Source: Euperipatoides rowelli (Eukaryota; Onychophora; Udeonychophora; Euonychophora; Peripatopsidae). From it: a DNA stretch of 10,381 nt. Where the stretch lies: NCBI GenBank assembly GCA_003024985.2, contig PXIH01S0014798.1; one strand, written 5' to 3'. The notes under the pieces were generated by a model. That model worked only from the letters and a program-made list of their open reading frames with translations. It was not told where the DNA came from and did no database searches. The translations under genes were made by a program, and so were the position numbers. Position 1 is the stretch's first letter. Each line of letters opens with the position of its first letter. Positions 1-8,295 of this stretch are shown here, piece by piece.

Positions 1-520
1 AAATATTTCTACATAGGTCAAAGGTCATATAGACATTCCTTTGTGTCCGAGAGATATTTGTGATGTAATCGAGAGTAAGCAGTAGCACAAAATGAGCAAT
101 CTTTCAAAGTCGCAGCATAAAACCAAACAACCCATGTTAGCAACAAATCGGTGGAGTTCAATTCTTTACGTTTACTTAATTCATTATCGATAGCGAAGAT
201 ATTTTAACTATAATATTCCAAGAGTTATAATTCCTTACCAATTTGACTCCTTGGCAGGGGAAGATAGTGATGGAGCGAACATGAGAGACAGGCCCACATA
301 GACTTGTTGATTTAATTACAAATTAATTAACATATTTAAATAAAGAATATCAGTATGAAGCTTTAAAAAATTGATGCACTAAAAGTAAAAGTTATTTATA
401 AACGGTGAATATAAATATTATTTTGCTTATGTAATAAATCGCCACACAAATCACCTACATTAATATTGAAAGCTAGAAAAATAATGAAATACAACTTATT
501 ATTGATAGTATCTTTATGTA
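1..520. other. AT-rich gene-free stretch
   Basis: I see no coding region here. The stretch is AT-rich, with stops in every frame at short intervals. The first 70 bases contain a perfect DR1 motif and a phrase, CCGAGAGATATTTG, that resembles the tail of invertebrate retroelements, so a truncated element may run in from the left edge. That reading is an inference from a short similarity only. Confidence 0.6.
15..27 (+). promoter_or_regulatory. DR1 nuclear-receptor-like motif
   Basis: AGGTCA, one spacer A, AGGTCA is a perfect direct repeat with one-base spacing. This is the established binding pattern of RXR heterodimers and HNF4. Nothing else nearby shows promoter function. Sequences of the TGACCT/TGACCTT type are also common inside invertebrate transposable elements, so the motif may simply be part of one. 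Confidence 0.25.
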
Positions 521-523
521 GAG

Positions 524-535
524 TAGCGCCATCTA
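524..535 (-). promoter_or_regulatory. weak CTCF-like core
   Basis: On the minus strand this reads AGATGGCGCTA, which fits the AGRKGGCGC core seen in insect CTCF sites. The outer part of the motif is not matched. It stands out in AT-rich sequence but is weak by itself. Confidence 0.15.
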
Positions 536-540
536 TTATA

Positions 541-1280
541 AGCTTTTCATCCCTGGCTTTCTTATGAAACTACGGTGGGCCAGTGTATGTCAGAAAAATA
601 ATAGTATACATTGCAATTAAAACAAAGGTGATTGATCACTTACCACATGATTTATTTTTCTGAATTGTAATCTGAATTGTAATTACTTTCTGAAATTAAA
701 CTGAAATTCTGCAGTTATGTTTATTTATCCAATAATATAATCCGTAAATTCTAATAATTTGCTTTTTATTTATTCATAGCGAAATTACACCTACAGTGCT
801 GTTCTAGGTTCACTATATTAGGCGAGAGACAACGCTTAACACTCCTCATTTTTCAACATTTTTTTAAAGATGTAAATTCTTTATTGGAGATATTGAGTAT
901 AAAAATAATTGTTTAGAAGCGATATGTAAATGAAAGAATAAAATCAAAATTATTATGGGATATTTTATTGCGCTATATATTACCTATAAAAAATAACCAT
1001 CTCCCTAAGAATTAACTCACAATATCTAATTTATTTACTGTTGATTATGTCATCAGGTTCTTACAATCAACCCCACCTGTATGATACTTTTAGCACTACC
1101 ATGCAAAGGGGGAGGAGCTGAAAGGATTAACTTATAAATTTGATTTTTAAATGACTCTTTTATTTTTTTTAATTTTTATTTTTAACCAAGTGAATTATTT
1201 CTTATATTATTTTTTCTTTGAAATGAAATCATAAAAAAAATCCAATTTGTGTGACCTTTAATGTTAGAAGCAGATCCAAC
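541..1280. other. AT-rich gene-free stretch
   Basis: No gene or RNA is recognisable. The stretch holds a perfect 12-bp tandem duplication near 659, several T-runs between 1150 and 1220, and a slightly GC-richer patch near 1070-1125 that matches nothing I know. Confidence 0.6.
659..682 (+). repeat. 12-bp tandem duplication
   Basis: TCTGAATTGTAA occurs twice in direct succession with no mismatch. A related TCTGAAATTAA follows within 10 bases, so a short slippage-type expansion is likely. Confidence 0.7.
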
Positions 1281-1284
1281 AGTT

Positions 1285-1585
1285 AGTGCTTTAGATTTGG
1301 TGGAGGTTTATTTGTAGTCCATTTAACTTTAGCCATTTATTGATGGTAGATCTTCATTTATAGATTTTATTATGCCTTGGATATTTATTTTCACTTAAGT
1401 AGAGGGTGGTGTCATCCGTGAAAATCATCAGTTTGGAACTAATTTTAAGGGAGTATACTAGGTCAATAAAAAATTCAAGAGTAAGGAGGCAGGGCAGAGG
1501 CCTGAGGTAAGCCGTAACTAGACGTCAAAATGCTGGATGATGACCGACCAATCTTCGCACTATGTTGTCTCTATCATTTAAATGA
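1285..1585 (-). pseudogene. non-LTR retrotransposon reverse transcriptase fragment
   Basis: Decayed piece of a LINE-type reverse transcriptase, the enzyme that copies element RNA into DNA at the target site. Reading the minus strand from high to low coordinates, positions 1502-1516 give YGLPQ followed by ASALPPYS, matching the YGVPQGSVLGPLLF block of non-LTR enzymes (the fingers/palm region before the active site). After a one-base frame change the reading continues as FFIDLVYSLKISSK, then LMIFTDDTTLYLS at about 1385-1430, matching the catalytic FADDTTLYLS block; its two aspartates lie at 1411-1416. A stop follows, then INKWLKLNGLQINL at about 1300-1345, matching the conserved block downstream. 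Upstream, HLNDRDNIVRR (1553-1585) in yet another frame may be the SYLxxRxQ block, less surely. The usual domain is several times longer, and the endonuclease region and both ends are missing. At least one frameshift and several stops make it non-functional. The clade is not resolved; the Jockey, CR1 and related groups all fit. Confidence 0.82.
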
Positions 1586-1641
1586 AGTATTCAAAATGTT
1601 TCATAGATGGCATTCCAGGTTATGTGTAAATGACAAGTGGT

Positions 1642-1653
1642 GCCACCTGGTGG
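1642..1653 (-). promoter_or_regulatory. CTCF core motif
   Basis: GCCACCTGGTGG is the reverse complement of CCACCAGGTGGC, a 12/12 match to the published CTCF core CCASYAGRKGGC. CTCF is the zinc-finger insulator and loop-anchor protein of bilaterian animals. The site lies just upstream (in element orientation) of the LINE remnant, in AT-rich DNA where such a GC-rich match is unlikely by chance. Occupancy cannot be judged from sequence. Confidence 0.4.
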
Positions 1654-1659
1654 TATAAA

Positions 1660-2800
1660 TAAGTCATGCATTATCACTCCGTAGTACATGGCAATGGCTG
1701 GAATACCGTCTAGACATAATATGTGTAACTTATGAAGCACATATTGAATATGGATGATTTTAATATACCAGAAATCTCTATCTTTCTCTGCTGACTTCAT
1801 AATTCTAAGTTGTAGAATAAATTTCCTGAGTTCAAAATTATAAAGTTCTATTATGTATATCTGTGTATGTGTTTATTTAAGAACAATACATGCTAAAACA
1901 TTTCTAGCTGGTGTTAGGGTACCTGAAATTTCAAATGAATCCAAGGACAGCACCTTTAGAAATACACTCTTTCCTCTATAATTTTCACATTCTGTTTGCT
2001 TAATTTTATTAATACTTTAAAAGTCATCATTATTTAATGACAGAAATGTTGAATCAATCTGTGGTAGAAAATTTCACGTTTCTTAAATTTCATGTCAATC
2101 AGTTACTCTTCTAGCTTTAGGCGATAAACCCAATCCCAGCTTTATACGTTGTTTAATGTTTCAACAACATTTAGGAGAATAGCATCCGAGCTCGCTCGCA
2201 ATGCAGCTGAACAGAGCCATGGCACCAATAGTGGAAATCTTTACATCAAAAATTTTATTTGAAAATTCAAAGAAAAAGATGAGTTTCCTCTTCTGCCCAC
2301 CTAATGACACTGTAACTAATTATAAATTCACAAATAAAAAGCACACTCCTAAATTTGATTATGTTTACTGGTGTCCTTTTTGTTTTCATTTTCTTTATAT
2401 CAGATTTTCTTTTGTTGTTGCTGATTCATTTTTAAACCAAAGATACATTATTAATCCAGTTAACCCAATTCCTTGAAGGCAACAAACAGATATCACACTA
2501 TATTCTATAATTTAATTCCTGCATCTAATATCCATTGGACAAATATACATTTTTCAAATGTAGAAGTAGAAAATATTTTAAAACTAAAAGGAAAATATAT
2601 GAATAAAATCAATTTAATAATTTAGCAACTAACTATAATCAAAAAGAAATAAATAAAATTTAAAACAGACAACCAACTCACCTTTTTTTCTCCATATGAG
2701 ACATCTAAATACATAAGAATAAATCTTAAAACCTTTCCACCCAACTAGATAATTAGATTGCCTTTTTTCTATATTTAATTATTAATTTCATCTTAAGCAA
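1660..2800. other. AT-rich gene-free stretch
   Basis: No supported gene. The 91-codon open frame at 2201-2476 (plus) has low-complexity, Phe/Tyr/Lys/Asn-rich content, no domain that I recognise and no promoter or splice context, so I treat it as chance. The minus-strand 69-codon frame just after the LINE remnant (1591-1800) does not continue the reverse transcriptase blocks. Confidence 0.55.
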
Positions 2801-4640
2801 ATCGAATTTGGAAATAACTCCCTCAAGTCAAGAAATAAAAAAGGCAATGAACCGTTATGAAATTAAGTACAATTTTTTTAAAAAAGGTGCACTAATCGTT
2901 AAAGAAAAATTACTTATAAAAATATGTACTATATATTATATATGTGTGTGTTATCATATCAACAAAAATGCCTGTTATATTAACAAATTTGTTGATGAGC
3001 CTTCCATTTGAAAATGCATTACCATTAGGAATGTATGTACTTGACACTAACTGACACCTGTAATATCCCTCGTTAAGGAATTGGGCAAGTCCTATATGTG
3101 ATTCATAAAGTGGAACTTTGATTGGTTGGTGAATAACTAATGAACTTTCCAGCAAATCATGTGTCATGTGATCAAATCACTTTACTAAAAGGCTGTCTGA
3201 GATTTTACTTTAGAGAAGACCTTGAATTCACTTATCTATACCACCACTGTTCTTCCCTAACCAATCAAAATGTTAAGTTCATTTATTCACTTATTTGTAT
3301 TAGGGTTGGAGCATGATTATTAATCTGAACTAGGATGAGTACATAATTATTTCTTTATGGTTCTAAGATAGATTTTATTCTCTTCAAACTTTTCTAGTAG
3401 ATGCCAGAAAAGGACTGTGACAAACAAATTTGGTCACTTAAGGAGGCAGGATTTGGCGATTAAAAATTTCTCCCCTATTTGGGCATGAAAATCTTTTCTA
3501 AAACTATAACAATAATAGGAATGAATCTATAATGTCTAATACAATAATTGAATCCAAGATATAATGAAATTTCTCCCTTCCCAATGCTACAGAAAATATT
3601 AGACTGAAAGAGTTAAAAATAACTAACATTTTGTTGGAATCATTAAAATGGCCACAATTTTGAAACATTATTTATTGCAATTTCAAGGAAATTTAACTGA
3701 ACAATATGATTGATCTTGCTACATATACACAACAAATGAAGATAAAATCATCACTTGTAATGACATTTATATATGAAACGAGTTGTTTGTTTAAAGTTAA
3801 AAATGAGAAATTTGATTTTTGGCATTAATATACCGGCACATAGAATATGAAGAATAGTGTATGAAATTGAATTTATTAATCAGCGTCTAATTTCCTTTTA
3901 AATAACCTTAGGGAGACGTTGAACAAAGCTGCCAGTAACATTTGCCAAGTATGACTGTACAATGTGAGCAGCAGGATTCTATTGATCTCTAACCTGACCT
4001 TAGAATTATTTTTTGAGATTTCATCAAGGATAAACTCCATACCAATGTGTTAATCCCTGGATAAGCTACAATATTACAGCATTATTGCTGTTCACAGCAT
4101 ATCGCTGGTCATCTGTGCAAAACTTGTATTGAGAACTTGCGTGCTTGTTGTATTTAAGAAATAAAATTGGGTACTAACTTCAGGACAGCCTGTGCAAGAC
4201 ATTCCATATCCTTGCACTATACGACAAATTTTTATTTTCTTAGAATATGATGGCACATGTTTGCACTATCATCAGATTCATATTGCAATATATACATGAG
4301 AGGGACGAAAACAAATGGTAAATGTGTGGCATTTTACCGTAAAGCATCAGCATATTAGGAAACACTGTGCTTCTCCTTCTACAGTATTTTCCCTCGACGG
4401 AAAACTATTTCAGCACTAAGATCAAAATGTTTTCCTCATATGGAAAAAGTTTTAATTGCTAAGACAAAATCAGGAAAATTGAAACCAATCAACCCATTAA
4501 AAATATACAGACATGGAAATAATCATACTTTCAACGTGGTTTATTTCTTGAGTACCACTCAACATGGATGTTTGAAAATTTATGTTGTCTTTCAATTGGC
4601 AGCTATTGTCTATGTGTAATGTGTATCCAATAGTTTGTCA
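2801..4640. other. gene-free stretch with a less AT-rich patch
   Basis: No gene recognised. A patch at about 3905-4200 is less AT-rich than its surroundings and includes a small hairpin (ACAGCA-TTAT-TGCTGT, 4076-4091). Translating it in several frames gives no frame free of stops for long and no family match that I can name. It could be an old, unrecognised element or an exon remnant. A short TG-rich run follows an AT run at 2928-2953. Confidence 0.5.
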
Positions 4641-4644
4641 CAGG

Positions 4645-4743
4645 GACACCGCTGCATGCAAACTTCTCAATTCACCCGAGAAAAAAAATAATAATTTGCG
4701 AGTTGATATTTAAAATGTCAGTTGTGGATGAATGGAATTTAAA
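4645..4743 (+). repeat. 99-bp dispersed repeat, copy 1
   Basis: Starts GACACCGCTGCATGCAAAC and ends at AATGGAATTTAAA. It matches copy 2 at 7076-7175 across its full length, with one T/C substitution and one base of length difference in the A-run. Flanks on the left are unrelated, so the boundary is sharp. On the right there is weaker similarity: copy 1 carries an extra CAGTTATTTT between two TTTAAA-like stretches. The A-run length differs between copies and breaks the frame, so it is not conserved as protein. No terminal inverted repeats were seen. Confidence 0.9.
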
Positions 4744-4975
4744 CAGTTATTTTAAAATGAAAGAGTTAAAAAAAAAGAAAGAACATCTTGTTGGCTTAAT
4801 CGGAAAATAATTTTCATGCTGTGATCATTTATTTATGTTTGAACTAAAAATATTAATGGCAAAGATGAAAAAGAAGACAAGTTATTAGCGATATTGGCAG
4901 TTCTATCAACTTACCCCACTCCTTTATCAAAATACAATTTATTTATATGACCTTTAGGATATGATTGTTTCAAAA

Positions 4976-5013
4976 TAAAAAAATTACTAAATTTAAATTT
5001 AGTAATTTATTTA
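4976..5013. repeat. 38-bp near-perfect palindrome
   Basis: Positions 4981-5008 are a perfect 28-base self-complementary sequence (AAATTACTAAATTT followed by its reverse complement, no spacer). Allowing one mismatched pair, the symmetry extends to 4976-5013. All but four of the bases in the perfect core are A or T. It could form a cruciform or hairpin, or be a decayed transposon end-to-end junction. No function is inferred. Confidence 0.8.
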
Positions 5014-5707
5014 ATTCACAAATATAACCTAATGTTTATATAAGTTTAGTAATATATTAAATGTATATATGACCGTGGTGTAGCTAGGAAATGTTCAACA
5101 GGTCAGTATCATTTGTTTTAAACGGAGAACTTTTGATTATGAATTTGACACGTTGAGCTTCCATATTTCAAATGTGAATTTGATATAATAATTTAAGTGG
5201 GAATCAAAACCAATATGAAAGAGCTGACGGGAATAGACATATTAATTATTCCTATTATTTAACTAAGTCACCTATTAGGTTTTCAACATTTAATATTGTG
5301 TGCATTTGTAATTAAATTGAATTAAAACAAACATCACAGAACATTTCTATAATGATTAACACGTAATCACACATTACAATGACCAAGTTAGAGTACGCTT
5401 TCACGACCACAGTATCATTACTGCTTTGAACAATAACTAAAATAAAGTCTGTGTATAATAGCGCCTATTATCCAATATTGCTAGTATAGTATAGTTTAAA
5501 ACTTTTGAAATTATTTATCAACGTCTTTAGTTCATCAGCAATAAATGCTTTTTGACTAGTTATTTTTGTAGTTGAGTATTTGATTTTATAATATAAACCA
5601 TATGTTTCCTAGTATGGGCCCAAGCATGATTTACGTGAGCCTTGGTCAGGGCAGACCCAGGTCTATCTACACCACTGATATATAAGGGTTTTATACTGTA
5701 TATTTAA

Positions 5708-5740
5708 AGGTGATATTATACATCATGAGGTGATATTATA
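5708..5740 (+). repeat. short direct duplication
   Basis: AGGTGATATTATA occurs at 5708-5720 and again at 5728-5740, both followed by (C/T)AT. A unit of about 20 bp has been duplicated once. Confidence 0.7.
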
Positions 5741-5936
5741 TATTCAATGACATCCAATTCAGGCATTCTAGGACATTTTTCTTCTAATGATATTTTTCTA
5801 TATTTCATTTGAAAAAATCAATATTTACTTCCAACGTTCAGAAAAAATGATGTATTTTCTTAATTACTGTATATGTTCATATATTTTCCATCCATGATTT
5901 GGCAAAACACCATTACTGCTTTATTTATTTGAAGTA

Positions 5937-6171
5937 CAGTAAAACCCCTCTAGTCCAAATTAAACTGGACAGGCTCTGTTCAGACTGTCATGTTGTTCGG
6001 ATTGTAAAATTTTTTATTGTTAAATAGGCTGCAGGACATTGGTAGGTCTGAGATCCAAACGTTATAGTACTAGCGTCTGGATCTCAGACCTTCCACTTTC
6101 CTGCAGTCTATTAACGACCAAAAAAAAATTTTATTTTTTATTTTCTGTTCGGACTGGAGGCGTTCTAACTG
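5937..6171. mobile_element. fold-back MITE with pogo/Tigger-like ends
   Basis: Non-autonomous DNA transposon of about 235 bp without coding capacity. The left end, CAGTAAAACCCCTCTAGTCC, directly follows a TA, the target dinucleotide of Tc1/mariner-pogo elements. It has the CAGTAAAACC form that I associate with pogo/Tigger relatives. The right end, at 6151-6171, reads on the minus strand as the same sequence with three mismatches and one inserted base; the right-hand TA is lost. The interior is a strong inverted repeat: 6029-6061 pairs with 6074-6106 at 29 of 33 positions around a 12-base loop, so almost the whole element is one hairpin. The transposase that moved it is not in the window. The 69-codon frame overlapping it is a by-product. 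Confidence 0.75.
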
Positions 6172-6579
6172 GCTGGATTTTATTGTATTTATTTATGTCA
6201 TATTTTTTTTTTCTATTTGTTTTCCAAGATTATAAGGAAGCATTCTGAAATGGCATCCCTGGCAGAGAATGGATTTGTATTTACAGTACGTGTTTCTAAG
6301 ATGAATTATTTATTTGTTTGCTTTTGAATTATATATTTTGTTAGCAGATGAATGAATGAATAAAAAAAATCTAATAAAAATAAAATAAAAAAATATATGA
6401 TGTGGATGAAGATGATAAATGGAATAGATAAATGTGTTAATTTAAAATCTAAAGTACTTAATGAAATAATAAATCAATTCAAAATAAAATAAATCAGGGA
6501 TGGTATTACATTGAAAGAGAAATGTATCCACCTCTGACCTTTTAAAATCCACCTTTTGCTCCGAGGCAGATAAATTTTT
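6172..6579. other. AT-rich gene-free stretch
   Basis: No gene seen. A-rich and T-rich homopolymer tracts dominate (T-run near 6202, A-rich runs 6360-6400). Confidence 0.55.
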
Positions 6580-6628
6580 ATTTTAATTAAAATAATCTAT
6601 TTTAATTAAAATGATCTATTTAATAAAA
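6580..6628 (+). repeat. 19-bp AT-rich tandem repeat
   Basis: The self-complementary 14-mer ATTTTAATTAAAAT occurs at 6580-6593 and 6599-6612. Each copy is followed by (A/G)ATCT, and a partial third unit (ATTTAATAAAAT) comes next. About 2.6 copies of a 19-bp unit. Confidence 0.75.
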
Positions 6629-7075
6629 TGGATATGTTAATCTTATTTTTTTGATGGGTAACACAAACCCGCACGCACGAATCAAACATGGCTATTATAT
6701 GTCGGGTAATAATATTCGCTAGAAGGAGCAAACTATAAAGACTCAGATTCCATTAATATCTCACAATTTTAATTAAAAGAAGATAGAAAGGAAACTGAAT
6801 AAACATTATAATTATTCCTTTTAATAACTTCTAAGATGAGTAGTGCGAGTTCATTTTAATAATTCCTCATTTATTGATGTAATAATAAAAATTATTTCAC
6901 TTTTAGAATGAGGAATTTTTTTTTCTTTCATATAATAGCATTTAATTGCAACTTTATTCCTTTTATTATCTTTTTTTTTATACTTTTTTTTTAATGCTGG
7001 CAAAAGTGGACTAATGTTTGTTTAATGATTTAGAGTAATCAATATCCTCTGTAAGGTAAAAAGAAAAAAAAAGAA
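6629..7075. other. AT-rich stretch with inverted 11-mer
   Basis: No gene seen. AATTCCTCATT at 6861-6871 and its exact reverse complement at 6907-6917 are 35 bases apart, giving a potential stem. T-runs at about 6917-6925, 6971-6978 and 6985-6992, and an A-rich run at 7058-7075, lead directly into copy 2 of the 99-bp repeat. Confidence 0.55.
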
Positions 7076-7175
7076 GACACCGCTGCATGCAAACTTCTCA
7101 ATTCACCCGAGAAAAAAAAATAATAATTTGCGAGCTGATATTTAAAATGTCAGTTGTGGATGAATGGAATTTAAA
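7076..7175 (+). repeat. 99-bp dispersed repeat, copy 2
   Basis: Second copy of the sequence at 4645-4743, same orientation. It has nine rather than eight A residues after CACCCGAG, and C in place of T in GCGAG(C/T)TGATA. The left boundary abuts an A-rich tract (7058-7075). The near identity shows that the duplication or transposition is much younger than the decayed elements around it. Confidence 0.9.
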
Positions 7176-7435
7176 AATGAGAGAAAAGGGGTGAGAAGGA
7201 GGAAAGAGGAATTATTCTACAAAAGATAAAAAAAACTTTGGCAGAGATGAAACATTTCTAGAAACAAAACATACAAGTATAACAGGTTCACATAGCTAAA
7301 AATATTTGCAATTTTCCATTTTTTTTTTTCTGATGAAATAATATAATTTTAATTTTAATACCTATTAAGAATATCAAATAAAATGCAAGAGGCGTTTAAA
7401 CATTTTTTTTTTTTAAATTTACATTACCGTATAGC
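7176..7435. other. purine-rich tract and AT-rich spacer
   Basis: Bases 7178-7210 form an almost uninterrupted purine run (GAGAGAAAAGGGG onward) with a single T, which could adopt triplex structure. The rest is AT-rich with T-runs near 7319-7330 and 7404-7415. No gene seen. Confidence 0.5.
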
Positions 7436-8093
7436 ATGTAATTATCTCATATGTCATTAAAATGTTTTCATTCAAGCACTCTGTACAAATCCCATTAGAG
7501 CAGGCAATGGAAACTAATTCAAAGTTTAAAGAGAAAAATCATAAATCTATATGGCCGTAGAACAAATAATCACACTTTGTGTCAGTAAAACATTTTCATG
7601 CAAATTGCACTTTATACAAATCCCATAATAGCTAGAAGTATAAATAAATTTCTAAGTTTAAAGAGAAAAATAATAAATCTGCATCATCATAAAACAAATA
7701 ATCATGCTTTGTGTCAGTGAGACTTTCATGCAAAGAGTACTATATACAAATCCCGGAACAGTTAGCAGTTTCAAAAATGTCTATGTATATCAAATAATCA
7801 CACTTTGTGTAAGTGAAACAATTTCATTCAAAAATATTCTAAGTATCAAGAGAAAAAATGATAAATCTGAATGGCTATAAATCAATAATCATGCATTGTG
7901 TCCATGAAACACTTTCATGCAATAACACACTTTATATAAACTAGTAGAAGCCCGTCAGAATCGAGGGTAATTTTTTTTGGGGGTGCCCAGAATTTTGTCA
8001 TGGTAAACACTCCCATGTTATTTGATTCCCTCCCCCCAAAAAAAATTGGCAAGTCTATTTTCATTGTCTAAATGACATAATTCAATTACCCCC

Positions 8094-8295
8094 CCCCTAG
8101 CACCCCCATGTGATTTTAGACCTCTAGATAACATAAATTTCAAATTTGAACATAATCAGAGCATTTTAAAAAATTTAGATTATTTGGGCACCCCTAGCAC
8201 CCTCATGTGACCACCTATGACCTTGACCTTTTATTTACATATTCTAGACCTCTAGTGTAACACCAATTTCAAATTTCAACTTAATCGATCAAACC
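8094..8295 (+). repeat. two internal direct repeat blocks
   Basis: Block 1 (8094-8164) and block 2 (8191-8295) share CCCCTAGCACC(C/T)(C/T)CATGTGA, TAGACCTCTAG and ATTTCAAATTT(G/C)AAC. Block 2 has about 33 extra bases between the first two, including TGACCTTGACCTT. The blocks lie inside the insertion at 7941-8370, so duplication within the mobile element is likely. Confidence 0.75.
8218..8230 (-). promoter_or_regulatory. ERR/SF-1-like motif in the insertion
   Basis: TGACCTTGACCTT reads on the minus strand as AAGGTCAAGGTCA, which contains TCAAGGTCA, the extended half-site known for monomeric nuclear receptors of the ESRR and NR5A groups. It lies in mobile DNA, and activity is unknown. Confidence 0.2.

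Larger units (their letters stand above)
4744..5936. other. AT-rich gene-free stretch
   Basis: No gene seen. It contains a long palindrome at 4976-5013, a small hairpin at 5455-5471 (ATAATAG-CGC-CTATTAT), a 20-bp-spaced duplication at 5708-5740 and a GC-richer patch at about 5615-5680 that I do not recognise. Confidence 0.55.

Noticed and set aside
1591-1800. 69-codon frame on minus, upstream of the LINE blocks
   Set aside because: It does not read as reverse transcriptase in any part that I can align and is probably chance.
2201-2476. 91-codon open frame on plus
   Set aside because: Biased toward Phe, Tyr, Lys and Asn as expected from AT-rich DNA, with no domain or splice and promoter context that I could recognise.
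2808-3167. Overlapping short frames on both strands
   Set aside because: Opposing frames of 67 and 85 codons in AT-rich DNA with no family features.
3900-3990. Possible transposase piece on minus (NPAAHIVQSYLAN)
   Set aside because: A stop lies directly before it and no flanking catalytic motif is present, so the likeness is too weak.
4645-4743. Conserved peptide in the 99-bp repeat (DTAACKLLNSPEKK)
   Set aside because: The A-run length differs between copies and changes the frame, and stops follow at once.
5078-5090. hAT-like end at GTGGTGTAGCTAGGA
   Set aside because: Only a short resemblance to CAGTGGCGTAGCTAGG-type ends, with no partner end or target duplication.
6039-6248. 69-codon frame on plus
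   Set aside because: It lies across the hairpin of the MITE, so it is a by-product of repeat sequence.
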